Assembly (NCBI GenBank): GCA_036346375.1
Contig: CM070517.1
Span: 46,348,200 to 46,412,199 of the forward strand
DNA length: 64,000 nt
DNA from: Guadua angustifolia
Lineage: Eukaryota > Streptophyta > Magnoliopsida > Poales > Poaceae
Direction: 5' to 3'
The position numbers and the translations under genes are program-made. Of this stretch, positions 10,262 through 20,925 are shown in pieces (position 1 is the first letter of the stretch; every line of letters begins with the position of its first letter). The notes under the pieces were generated by a model, which saw nothing but the letters and a program-made list of their open reading frames with translations, ran no database searches and was not told where the DNA came from.

Positions 10262-11268
10262 CTTATTCATTCCTGCTCGCTGCTTATACTCTGGTGAGAA
10301 TGGGTTTGCTGATACTGAAGGATGAGGACAATCCTGAGGAAAGGGATTTTACTGTCAGACAACCACTGAAGCTTTAAGTAAACATCTCACGTGAAATTTC
10401 GTTGATAACCGCAAATTGCAACATGTCATTACAGTATGTGTCAGAGATTGGTCATAATTCAGCTTTTGTTAAGATTATTAATGTTGGTTGATTCCCTCTT
10501 AATATGCAGGAACTTCTGCTTCCTTTGATTGAAATAGGCAAAAGGCTTCTCTCTTTGGCCGATTGGGAAGATCCACTTAAATCATAGGACTTGTTATTAT
10601 GTTTCCTCTACATGGTTTACAGGTTATATTCATGATCTCTGAGCTTTTCATATCAGCTAGATGGAAAACATTGCCGCCAGTAGTTGCAACATTTTCTCCC
10701 TTTTTTCAGGATTTTGTTACGGCGTTTTGTATGCTGAGACCTGCAGAGGCTGGATCTGGTACATGTTTCCTGTCTTTTTGCTCGGCTCTACTCTCTTCAT
10801 GCTATGGCAAAAGCATAACGGGACCAGACAGTTGATAGGTGCATTTGAAGTCTCAACTCCTCCTCGGAGACGAACCGTGGAACATCTCCTGGCTTTGCAA
10901 GAAGCCATCTCGCAGCTGGAGGCACACGTGCTGGCTGGGAACATTTTTCTCCTCAAGCTTCGGTCCCTCATGCTTGCAGCATTCCCTCAGGTTCTGCTCC
11001 TTGATCACTCCTAAGTCATAAATATGACTTTCTGTTCTCGCAACTTAGCCAATCTGACAATGTTACTTGGTCCCAGAGCACGAACAAAGTTGCAGTGTCG
11101 CTGCTCGTTGCGGCTGCGGTATTTGCATTCCTGCCTTTGAGGAGCATAGCTCTGGTGATTAAGCTGGAGGCGTACACAACTAGGCATATGCCGGTGAGGA
11201 AGAAGAGCAGTGAGAAGCTGGTGAGGAGGTTAAGGGAGTGGTGGGTAGAATTGAAGAGAAAAACCAAG
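10262..11268 (+). pseudogene. DUF639 membrane protein, C-terminal exons
   Basis: Exon pieces match the C-terminal half of plant DUF639 proteins, membrane proteins of unknown role. They are a stretch near 10262-10376 (MGLLILKDEDNPEERDF), 10510-10586 (LLPLIEIGKRLLSLADWEDP), 10710-10990 (WYMFPVFLLGSTLFMLWQKH, then TPPRRRTVEHLLALQEAISQ) and 11077-11268 (transmembrane segment VAVSLLVAAAVFAFLPL, then SEKLVRRLREWWVELKRKTK). Exon 10510-10586 ends in a stop where the family normally splices. The usual last residues after the REWW motif are replaced by a donor at 11269, in phase with the CHLH exon downstream. The N-terminal two thirds are absent. Confidence 0.78.
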
Positions 11269-11882
11269 GTATGTATTTCCACACAGTTGCTGCATATTAG
11301 TACTGTACAAATTGCACTGATTCTGCTAAAGAGCAAAGGCAACAAAATGTCACACATGATTTTTTCTGACGTTTACCTCTCCTTGAGATATTTGGGGGAA
11401 ATTTAAGATTACATGGTAATAAACATATTAGCTCAACTACTTCAGTGTCATGCTGAAAATTGGAACTGCTCGTTCAATTGATCAATTAATTCTTCCATCT
11501 CGCGCCCTTCATCGACTGAAGAATTTCTTATTCATATCCGCAAGCCTACTATGAGAATGAAAGATTACATAGATGATGAAAACATAATGCATTCCTATGA
11601 TGCATATGATCACACAAAGTTTAGTGAAAATTAGGAACAGATTACAAGGATTAGCTGCCAACTGACAGAAATTCTAATTCTTCAAATGAAACATTAGATC
11701 ATGTTAGGACAAAATTCAACACTTTGGGTGCATAATCCTAAATTCAAATTATGTGATATAGTCTGCACTTCAATGAAAAATTCCTAGTGGATGAATATAC
11801 TAATACTCATTTCTCAACTCTTGTATGTATAAGTTGGCAACCAAACAAAAAAAATACTTAGCTTTTTTATTGTCTTCTGCAG

Positions 11883-12254
11883 GAGGAGAAGAAACTGGCA
11901 ATAACTGTTTTCAGCTTCCCACCAGACAAGGGCAATGTTGGGTCTACAGCATATCTGAATGTTTTCAACTCCATCTACGGCGAGTCATTGGCACAGGTGC
12001 TGTGGATGGTCGGTGTCCGCCCAGTTGCTGATACCTTTGGCCGTGTCAACCGTGTGGAGCCTGTCAGCCTTGAGGAGCTTGGACGTCCCAGGATTGATGT
12101 TGTCGTCAATTGCTCGGGTGTATTCAGGAAGCTGGTTCGAACCTTCCTAGAAGCCAGTGGCAGAGGCTACTGGGAGACATCAGATGAGAACTTGGAAAGG
12201 CTCCGGGAACTGTACTCAGAGGTTGAAGACAAGATTGAAGGAATTGACCGGTGA
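11883..12254 (+). pseudogene. CHLH: Internally deleted Mg-chelatase H-subunit exon
   Basis: CHLH is the large porphyrin-binding subunit of magnesium chelatase in chlorophyll synthesis, normally about 1380 residues. Here 124 codons remain open, made of three distant CHLH blocks fused without a frame break: KLAITVFSFPPDKGNVGS, then ESLAQVLWMVGVRPVADTFG through INVVVNCSGVF-like sequence, then the extreme C-terminus KLVRTFLEASGRGYWETS to KIEGIDR and the natural stop. The first joint falls after SIYG and the second after CSGVF. An acceptor (TTCTGCAG) precedes it and gives phase 0, matching the DUF639 donor at 11269. It cannot act as a chelatase subunit, but the open frame is unusual for a captured fragment. 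Confidence 0.88.
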
Positions 12255-12574
12255 ATTCATTTGATGGACAAGTTGATACAGAAGGAGTTCTTCTTTATCA
12301 TTGAATTGAGACTTGTACAATTTGTGTGATTTATAAAAGCTGTAACATGAAATATGAGAGGATATGATGTTTAATAGAGGGTGGTTGTGACTTGTGAATG
12401 AAAGAAAAGGAAGCATGAGTAGAAGTTCTTTCTTTGGAAATTTTGTTATTTCTGGCCGCTTATTCATTTACATAACAATATTTGATATTAGTAACACACA
12501 ATCCAGAGAAAAGAATTCGGTAATTCGGTGAGGAACTTTTAGTCGCTCTTCATTGTCGTTAAAGCCCTGAGCCA
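12255..12574. other. Flank of the CHLH fragment, no gene seen
   Basis: AT-rich sequence that follows the CHLH stop and may include part of the original 3' untranslated region. Nothing else is recognised before the LINE. Confidence 0.5.
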
Positions 12575-13369
12575 ATGGACATTTCGCCTCCAAGTGAAAC
12601 GCCTCAATTCATGAAGGTGGATCCTGTCCTGGCTACGCTATTTCAGCCACCTCCGAATGCTTCCCTCAGCGTGAGGTCCGACCCAAGGATGGAGGAAGCG
12701 GTGCTCAAGCTTCCAGTGGCAAGCCCTCTGTGCTTTGCTTCACTGCCGATCGGCCTTGCTGGCAGGTCCTCGCCGGCCCGCCTTCTACTGCGCGCCTCCG
12801 GCCGCGCTAACTCTGCAGGCGCCTCGTCAGTAGAGCTGCCGCTTCATCGATCGTCATCAGCAGAGCACTCCTCTACTGCTAATCCTGCAAGCCAGCGGAC
12901 CCCACCTCCAGCTGCTCATCCATATTCTGCAAATCACACTGCTGAACATTTCCTCCAGGAGGTCTTTCTCCGGCCGCCCGAGCCGCTAATCACCGGGCAT
13001 GCTTCGCAGGCTTCCCTGAAGGCAACCAAGGCGGTGACTGGTCGCTCGGTTAGCACGGCCAGCGCTTCATGTTTGCGAGCTGCCGATCGTCCGCGTCGCA
13101 GTGTGCGCCTCGCGGCCAAGCCCAAGTCCATCCCGACGGCAAAAATGGCACAGGAACTTTTGGCGCGCCGTCTCGGCTTTTGTTCACCAAAGGCAAACCA
13201 GGTGCCCGCTGAGGCTGTGCAGCGCTTCATCAACCTCTTTGACAAGCCGCTTGCGGAGGAGACAATTACGGCCCTCAAAGACATTTGCCGTATCGATGAC
13301 CACAGCCAGCGCGTCATGCAGGCTCTTGGCTGTGTGGCCGGGGCAGAGGATGCAGTCTGCGGCGAGTGA
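12575..13369 (+). pseudogene. LINE ORF1-like protein
   Basis: This open frame of 264 residues is Ser/Pro/Ala rich in its first 170 residues. It then holds a basic block (RRSVRLAAKPKSIPTAKMAQ) followed by LLARRLGFCSP, which I associate with the C-terminal part of grass L1 ORF1/gag-like proteins. It is followed about 430 bases later by a LINE endonuclease in the same orientation, which supports the assignment. No CCHC knuckle is seen, so the 5' part may be missing. Host function is unlikely. Confidence 0.6.
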
Positions 13370-13799
13370 CTCAGGGTTGAGCCTGGCAAGTGCGTAGGCT
13401 GGTCTGCTGAGAGATGTCTTTTGCTTCTATATCTGTCTCTCAATTAGCTTTTGCTCCTGTCGTTGTGGCTGCTATGCTGGCTGTTAGTAGCTGCCTCATG
13501 CCACTGTGTTGCTATGTGTCTGTCTTCGTCCAAAAGTTTGCTTCTCCTTTTGCTATGCTGAAGCTATCAACCCATGTATGCATGCAATGTCCTGTCTATC
13601 TTCGGCTGGCAGGGATTGGGATTTGCTTTCAACAGCTGTATCCATGTATGTCTCCCAGTTGTGCATCATTATCCTGTTCAGGTCTTCACTATCAATATGA
13701 AGATTATGTCTGCATGTCTGATCCTAGCAATTGGCTTCCAATGGTCGAATTGCACCATATAAGTGGCGTGCTTTCCAACACATGTGGCACTGCAGTATT

Positions 13800-14695
13800 C
13801 TAACCTGGAATGTTCGTGTCCTTAATAAATCTCTAGGTCTGACCTTAGTTGGTTGTACCTGACAATGGCCTTGTTGAAGGCATTGTTTTATAGTCTGAGG
13901 ATTTACTCTCCGAGGTGAAAACCTTTGGTCTAGCCTTCACTGGTTGGATCATAGCAATGGCGGTGCGTGTGCGTATCGAGTCCTTCTTGGAGACGTTGTC
14001 ATTGGAGAGCTTTTATCGTGGTCCAAGTGTTGCTATGATGGTGGATAGCCTTGAAGACAATATTGCGTGATGTAGTTTGCCGCGACGGTTCCTTTGTCTT
14101 TTCTTGTGTGTGTGTTTGGCTGTGTATACCCTAACTGTGTAGAGGCCGGGAATCTTCTTAGTATAATTGTATCAACTTGATGTAATTTACTAAGATTAAT
14201 AAAAACTTCCTTTATCGAAAAAATGTTCGTGTCCTTAATGGACTGGTGCGCCGTGCTTCGGTGAGGCAAACTCTGCAAGATGTCCGCCTGGTAATTGCTT
14301 GCCTTCAGGAATCAAAATTGCAGTTGGTCGACCAGAATATAGCCTAGCAGATAGGCGGTCAAAGCTTAACTTCATTCTGCTTTTTGCCGGCCCATCAAAC
14401 CAGGGGTGGCATTTTAATTCTATGGAATGAAGACATGGTCCATCTGTCAGATCCGATAGTCTGAGCATACTCTCTCACAGTGCATGTCTCCCTTCGTAGT
14501 GATGGCGCCTCCTTCTTGCTTACTACGGTGTACGGGCCAACAGAGGACTGCGACAAGCCAACCTTCCTGCAGGAGATTACATCCTCTATGACTTCTCTGA
14601 ATGGGCCTTGGTTGGTGCTCGGCGACTTCAACATGATTTACTATGCTGGGGACAAAAATAACGCCTTGGTTGGTGACGCGGGAAGAAACTCTTGC
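13800..14695 (+). pseudogene. LINE ORF2 endonuclease fragment, split by a nested LINE
   Basis: The start of an apurinic-type endonuclease reads WNVRVLN at 13806-13826 and resumes at 14240 with GLVRRASVRQTLQDVRL and IACLQESKL. Further pieces are RGGILILWNED and VHVSLRSDGASFLLTTVYGP, ending with LVLGDFNMI at about 14613-14640. Stops and frame changes occur around 14345 and 14465. The element stops abruptly near 14695, with no reverse transcriptase, so its 3' part has been lost or cut off by another element. Confidence 0.78.
13827..14221 (+). mobile_element. 5'-truncated LINE nested in a LINE
   Basis: The 395-bp insert ends in a TTTATCGAAAAAA tail and is flanked by the direct repeat AATGTTCGTGTCCTTAAT (13809-13826 and 14222-14239; one A is ambiguous because of the tail). 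Removing it restores the endonuclease reading WNVRVLNGLVRR. The 3' segment TAATAAAAACTTCCTTTATC is typical of grass L1 ends. Confidence 0.9.
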
Positions 14696-15102
14696 TTTAT
14701 ATAGTAGAGATTACATTTGCTCATACCAAACATGGAAGATTAATAAATTATCTACAATCTGGGCAAATAAATTCCATGCAATTTAACAGTAAAAAAAAAC
14801 TCTACAAGAGATCTTCCCATTTTTTAAATGATGCAAAAGAATCCTATCTCGCAACACAATCACTTTTTGCACAATTGCAAGACTAACTTCATAAAAGAGT
14901 GAAATTCCTCACAAATACCTGCTACTCTTTGCAATATGGATGCAAGATCCCCTTCTGAAATTGATCAGACTAAAAGAAAGGACAAGCTTCTCGCTGTGCA
15001 GCACAACATCATCTCCCTTTTCTTCCTTGCCCAAATCAACTCAAACATCGTCGACTTCAGGAGCATAGCCATGAATCATCAATTTGCAACTATCACATCA
15101 AG
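14696..15102. other. Gene-free stretch with a Helitron-start-like motif
   Basis: No gene is seen. At 14703-14713 the minus strand reads TCTCTACTATA, which resembles a Helitron 5' end and coincides with the point where the LINE homology stops. No paired 3' end was found to the left. Confidence 0.35.
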
Positions 15103-15420
15103 CTACAGAGGGATCTTGTCATTTTCCAAATGTTTCTCTCCTCCAGCTGCAACCTCGTGAACAGTCTCATTCATATCCATTCGACTGCAGCCTGTATCTT
15201 TCAAAACCCCATGGACTTCCATTGCTCCCCTCACCTCTTGAGCATCATTCCAATTACCAGATTTTGCATGTATGTTTGATAAAAGAACATATGCTCCATC
15301 ATGATTAGGATCCAACTCCAAAATTTTCTTTGCAGCAAATGCACCGAGGTCAAGATAACCATGCATCCAGCATGCTGCTAACAGAGATCCCCAAACAGCC
15401 ACATTAGGTCTTAAGTGCTC
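15103..15420 (-). pseudogene. PPR protein fragment (E-domain end)
   Basis: About 100 codons match the end of a plant PLS-class pentatricopeptide repeat protein: VAVWGSLLAACWMHG, then KKILELDPNHDGAYVLLSNI and HAKSGNWNDAQEVRGAM, followed by an E/E+ type tail (CSRMDMNETVHEVAAG). These proteins bind organellar RNA. Only the last repeats are present and the frame ends without the usual E+/DYW region, so this is a captured or decayed piece. Its strand is opposite to the MPP/DUF639/CHLH pieces. Confidence 0.82.
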
Positions 15421-17139
15421 ACAACTTCAGAATATCTTTTGAGACTGTGTTATTTTTCAGGACCTGAAGAAACAAAGAGATCAAGAAAGCATGATTCTTG
15501 CACTAAAGTAATCCGTATATCCCTATCTACATTTTTAAGGCATATTTCTTTCTACTTGGATATGCATAAAATGAAACAACAGCATAACTGCATGGTAACA
15601 TGTAAGCTTTGAGCCAAGAATTAGGAGAGAAAAAAAGACTTACTGCTTGGCAGACATGGGTTAGTGTTGACTCAATATCAACCACATTAGTTTTCTATTA
15701 TACACATCCAGCAAACCATATATCTGCAAGGTAGTAAAGAAATCAAATTGGAAAAGATGTCCACAATTTAGTAGTGATGTTTCTTGTTAACTTGAATACA
15801 AACAATACACCTTTATGTGGTACAGAAGACACCAGGACTAAAGAACATATTTATAGTTAATATTCTTTGTAAATGCACCAACAGAATTTAAGCTCGGCGC
15901 ACCGAGTATCTTGAGAGCACGTGTGCAATAGCAAGTATTCTGAAATTGATCACACATTTCATCTTGTAAAGTGCACCTTCTATAACATACTCCAAGATTA
16001 GGTAAAACACGAGTGCACATAATCCATATGACAGAAATGGTGACCAAACAACAAAACTCTCTTATCATCTCTTTGACACCAGAGGTCACTAATTTACCGA
16101 GCCTTCAAGAGCATTAACACAACATATGCAACGTTGCACCGGAAATCTCAATGTTGAGATTTCTCCGGACATGGAAATAGCCTTGTTCTTGCCTAACATG
16201 TCATTGCAATCTATTATCTCCTCGGATCTTGCATTATTAAGACGTATTCAAGAGGCAACTGCGGTTTAGTTCGTCCTAGAAGATGTGGTCCTCTTTATAA
16301 TAGAACGTCAAGACGTTATCCAAAGGTTTCCTACGAACAATACAATACAAAGTTACCAGTCAAGTTGAATTAAGAAATACCACAATTGTTATTGGTTCTT
16401 GAAGAAGCCAAAGGAACCAATAGTACAATACATATTTACATTTTCTAAAATCTAAATACATTAGAATAGTACCAAAAAAGTTATGAGAACACCTGTTATG
16501 TTGCATTGTATAAGTAGTGGAGATTTGTTACCACCTCTCTAACTTATGTGTGATAACTATTCGAAGGTACAAAAATTGTTACAGCTTCAAAAAAATGATC
16601 AAGAAATGCAATCTATGTATTGACTGTGACTTAGGTTATCTTTTGATGTTGTTACTGTCTAATCTTAACTAATACCAGCAGACGAAACAAAGAAGAGAAA
16701 AATCAAAGAACACAATTGATTATCAGTTTTTTGCCGCATTAGCACAGCAGCTCCTGCCGTTCTTCTATTATATGGCTATCTTCTCCGCATATGACATCTT
16801 AATAGCAATAATATGCCCAAATCCAAATAGTAGATATGAACTAAAGAATATTTTGGCACACCATGCCAGCAGTACATCTGCTTCAAACACAGGCATTGAA
16901 ATGTTCTGAACTATTACAAAATGCCAATTTAAAAACAATGCATTCCCTATATTATATGCGTTTGGGAATCCACCTTGTGAAAAAAATAAAGAGTTGCAAG
17001 ACATATGCATCTTTTTTAATATAAATAGCAGAAAGTAACAAACATCATCAGTAAGAACTGTCTTATTTTTCAAGCAATTGAACCTGCACAGAATGATTTT
17101 CTGATTTGCCAAAAGCATGTAAAGAGAGCAGTAGCATAC
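15421..17139. other. AT-rich stretch without a recognised gene
   Basis: Short frames on the minus strand (15838-16089, 16768-17118) have no recognisable family. The only clear structure is a 30-base palindrome at 16139-16168. Confidence 0.5.
16139..16168. repeat. Short perfect-arm hairpin
   Basis: CCGGAAATCTCAA and TTGAGATTTCTCCGG form near-perfect arms around a TG centre. It could be the core of a palindromic element end. No target duplication was identified. Confidence 0.5.
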
Positions 17140-19380
17140 CTTGGAAGGAACAGACCATCTTGGCTCAGCAAGCCTCCTTGCACAGCTCTATATGTCCTTC
17201 ACCATCTTAATGCTGACCTCATTCAACAACTCTGCATTCGTGACCGTCACTGGTGCTATCCATATAAGACTTTCATGCATGGTCTCATTAGGGCACATAT
17301 AGTTTTAGTTAGTGGTGGTACATTGAGGATTGGAACAAAATAGTTATTGCTATGCTAGATCCCTAAATCATGAAAAATAACATAATCTCTACAGGAACAA
17401 TGCATCATGTTCTGAATTGGAAAGCCTGACAAAGCTTTCTGAAGGTAGGTGATGTATATTTCCATGACATATTCATTCCTAAGCACACATAAAAGACAGA
17501 TTCAGTTCCTAAGAATAGTTGACCCTATGTTCCTAAGTACACATAAAAGAAAAAATAGATATAAATTTTTCATAATTGAACATAATCATACTCTACCCTA
17601 ATATTTTGAATACTAACAATACCATTAGGTAAGAAATCCAAATGGCCAAATTCTGCCAATAGCAATAGGATTTGGACAACTTGGGTTCCCAGATTTACAT
17701 AATTGGCCTACAACTATACGGTACGAATAACACACCATTCTTCTATTGCAAATGGAAGTGCCCGGGTAAATTGACCAGCATGGGAGCTGATATTGCCACA
17801 AATCAAACCATAAAAGCTGAAATTTTCTTAGAAAGCAAACATACATGTGTGCCTTAAACAATCATCGATAGCTTTTCTGCCTCTTCTTTAATTGCTTTTA
17901 AAATCCCAGATCGTTGGTTGTCTCCTCCCTCCCTCTCCTGCTCTTTAAGCTGCAAGATACTCTTCAAAGCTGTAAAATTGATAAACATAACAAAATGAAG
18001 CTAAGAATCACGGTTCATCACATTTGGCAATCACAAATTGTACATGCGAGTAAGTAAAAAGGAGCCTCATTTCAAGAAAAGGTAGCTACCTATTCCCAAA
18101 GAAACTTACTCATTCTGAGGACCCTTTTCATAAATTCCATAAAATGCGTCAAGCAATCCGTCCTTGGTATCTAGACTAATATGGCCATACTGCAAGTCGG
18201 AAAAATGAATGTTAGATTAACCATGCTGGAATTGCATCAAGAAAAATTAGATGCAACCTTCGCATGATTCGAAAATCGTAGAAGATTTCCATGGTTCCAA
18301 AATTTTAGGTGATTACTGTAAAGAAAATCAACAATAACTATTGTGCTTTATAACCATAGAACCCACTAAGATATCATCATTTGTAGGGAAGGATGACAAG
18401 GCAAAGCGGCAAACCTCACATAACTGACGCAATGCACCTATGCAATGCGCTCCTTACACTTGAGCCCAAGTTGCAGCTTCCACCCACTGGGGAGGTGATC
18501 CCCAAAGAACGCCGCGTCCACAAACTTCCTCCGCCGCCTCTGGCTCACCCACTGCCCGCTAGGCCATTGATGAAACCCATCAGCTCCGACTCGGAAATCA
18601 GCCCGATTGTCCACCTCCTTAGCTCCCTGTCATACAGGTCCACCATCCCCGCGAACCTCACCAGATCAACGAAAACCCCCTTGGAGTTCGTTTCCCTATC
18701 AGGATCGGGAGATGGTGACCGCACGGGAGAAGGGGAGGGTGCAGGTAGGGCTAGGGTTTTGGGCCGGGGCAGGAGGGAGGGGTCGTCGTGGGTGAAGAGG
18801 CGGCGGAGGTGGTAGGCGATGATGTTGCCCTCGGGGTCGTTTCGTGCGGACGTTGGGGCGGATGAAGGGGCGATGGGGCGGGTGGAGGGTAGGTGGCGGC
18901 GGCAGCGAGGTGGAGTCGGGAGAAGGCATGCTTGCGGGAGCCGGCGCTCTCATTGAAGATGGCACGGTTGATCTTGAGAGGTAGGAGGGGGTCGGCGTCG
19001 GGGCAACTCCGTGGGGCGACGGCGTGGGCAGAGGCGTCGACGAGGGCATCCAGGTATTGGATGTTTTTCGGCGCGGCGCGGCGGCGGTGGGTTGGGGGGT
19101 GGGAGGATGCGATGGATGGGACGGGAGGCTGGTGCGAGCAACGAAGGGCTTCTCGATCAGAGCGTGTCGCAGGAAGAGAACATTCGGGTGATCTCCGAAT
19201 GGGGATTTTGCCCTTGGGGTGGATCTCCGGACGGGATTTCGTGGGGCGAGGGGATCAGGAAGGGAGCGGGGTCGTGGGGATCTCCATTCGGATTTCAGCG
19301 CCGAGGGCGAGCGGGGGAGCAGGGGAGCGCGTGGGATGTCCTAGAGAACGGACGCATCACCACCAACTGAAAATTAGAAG
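17140..19380 (-). pseudogene. Minus-strand gene pieces, one MBD-like
   Basis: Several exon-like blocks lie on the minus strand. 18425-18690 reads MVDLYDRELRRWTIG and, after a one-base frame slip, RRRRKFVDAAFFGDHLPSGW and KLQLGLKCKER, then a stop. This resembles the methyl-CpG-binding-like region of an uncharacterised plant protein family. 18700-19380 is Pro/Arg-rich and GC-rich, like a grass first exon (one frame gives NIIAYHLRRLFTHDDPSLL). 18111-18189 (YGHISLDTKDGLLDAFYGIY) has a TTGCAG acceptor and GTAAGT donor. 17855-17970 gives SILQLKEQEREGGDNQRSG and ends KEEAEKLSMIV-stop, but its phase does not match the preceding block. 17140-17317 is a further candidate with an internal stop. Whether one or two genes are represented is unclear, and the family call is tentative. 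Confidence 0.4.
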
Positions 19381-19397
19381 TAGTAGAGATTACCTAT
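19381..19397 (-). other. Helitron 5'-end-like motif
   Basis: The minus strand reads ATCTCTACTACTTCTAA. TCTCTACTACT preceded by A is a common grass Helitron 5' end. It points leftward across the minus-strand gene pieces at 17.1-19.4 kb and the PPR piece, all of which are in the same orientation, as expected for captured genes. No matching 3' end was found. Confidence 0.35.
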
Positions 19398-19946
19398 ATT
19401 TGTCATTGCTATTTAATTACCCACCTTTACCACTACTCTTTAATTACCCACCTTTGCCACTGTTAGTGCTCTTTGCAAATAAACTTTTTATCGCAAATTG
19501 AGGAGTATTAACTTATGATTGCTATTTTGCTACTTTGGATACTACTCTTTGCAAGTATGAATTTGAACGGAATTGGTTTGAGATGAATTTAATATTTTTT
19601 GGTTGGTGTACTTTCACATGGATACATGAAAATGTTGTTGTAAATAAGAAATGTAGACAATGTAAATGGTTTTTTAACCGATGTTGTGCTTATTGTGGGA
19701 TTTGTTTTCAGAAGCCAAAGCAGATCTACCACTTAAGGAACTTTTGGAACAAAGGAATGTATATTAAGAATATCATTTCTAAATATATTCTAATGTCATG
19801 AATACATTATGTACTATATACAATATATTTGGTTTTTATTCATATCGAAGGAGAAACCATAGAAACTTTTGTAATCAGGAGAAATATATGTTTAATCTTG
19901 TAGCGAAATTTTATTTTATTGTTTGACTTTTATGTTTCATTATCAA

Positions 19947-19983
19947 TTTTATTTTTCGTAGCAACGCACGGGCATTGAACTAG
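19947..19983 (+). mobile_element. Helitron 3' terminus
   Basis: The sequence TTCGTAGCAACGCACGGGCA followed by TTGAACTAG and then T at 19984 is a typical grass Helitron 3' end: a GC-rich terminal motif about 10 bases before CTAG, inserted before T. The body must lie to the left. The plus-strand MPP-alpha, DUF639 and CHLH pieces share this orientation and could be its cargo. The 5' end (A followed by TC) was not located. Confidence 0.65.
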
Positions 19984-20073
19984 TTTAACTTAAAAGTGTC
20001 CAGTGCGTGTGTGTCCACGTCATACGGCCCCTCCTCAGAAGAGCTTGCGCTAACATGGCAGCTTATTCTGCAG

Positions 20074-20154
20074 GTGTTCAAGAACTACAATGTTCGAACA
20101 AAGATCTCAGGTGTCTGGACTCTGGAGAGAGTGAAAGGAAGAGAGACTAACTAA
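20074..20154 (+). CDS. Unidentified C-terminal exon or fragment
   Basis: After an acceptor-like TTATTCTGCAG there are 26 open codons: VFKNYNVRTKISGVWTLE followed by RVKGRETN and a stop. The composition and the acceptor suggest a real terminal exon. I do not recognise the family and no partner exon is evident, since the Helitron end lies only 90 bases upstream. It may be the remnant of a gene interrupted by the Helitron. Confidence 0.3.
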   Translation: MFKNYNVRTKISGVWTLERVKGRETN

Positions 20155-20925
20155 AAAGGCCACTGTTGTACAATACAAACTTTTGAGGAGCTTTCCATCT
20201 AGGCGTGAATGGTGTGGACGAGTGGCAATTGAATGTTACTGTCCAATTTTTTTTAGATGCTAATCCTTATTCATTCAAGAGCTCAACAGGTGTGACCATC
20301 CAGACCAGTCCCTGCTCTGCATGCCTTTGCTATGGATGGGCTTGGCATTCCAGTGCCAGTGTTGTGACCCGTCAGGCCATTATGCTTACCATTTGGCTTT
20401 GGCAACTAATAGCACGCACCGTTCACTAATTTATATCTGACAAGCACCATCCATCAGTCAAAAACGAAAGGATTATATGCGTTCTCCTAAAATATCGTGT
20501 AGTTAAATTACTATAGATTTTACTAGCATTGTGTTTAAATATATCAAGATCCATCCAATACAATGATAAGGGTAGGTTTCTCTCAAAAACATTTTTGTAT
20601 TTTCGTATTTTTGAAAGGATTTATAATTTATATTGCATTAGAAATTGTTGGTCAACATTATATTCTGGAGACTATGTAAATATCCAGAATGACAATAAAG
20701 CCCCATTTGAGATGCAGAAAATTTTCTGACTCCTACGGGACTGAACTGTTTTCTACAAAATTCGTATATTCCAAACGGAGCCTTATTCGTGCCACGATGC
20801 AGTAATACAAGTAAGAAATTGTACTTGTTATCTTTCCAAGCACATAAGTATTCTAATGACAACTGACAATCAAAACCAGATCTTTTTCATTTTCTTTTGA
20901 AGTTTTCTTTCAGTTGCACTTGCAT
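20155..20925. other. Intergenic, nothing recognised
   Basis: AT-rich sequence upstream of the methyltransferase gene. No coding potential or element ends were found. Confidence 0.5.

Noticed and set aside
12934..13443. A 169-codon minus-strand frame
   Set aside because: It is antisense to the LINE ORF1-like frame and has no recognisable domain.
18699..19049. A Pro-rich minus-strand frame as a complete protein
   Set aside because: It is low-complexity translation of a GC-rich first-exon-like region, and another frame looks more protein-like.
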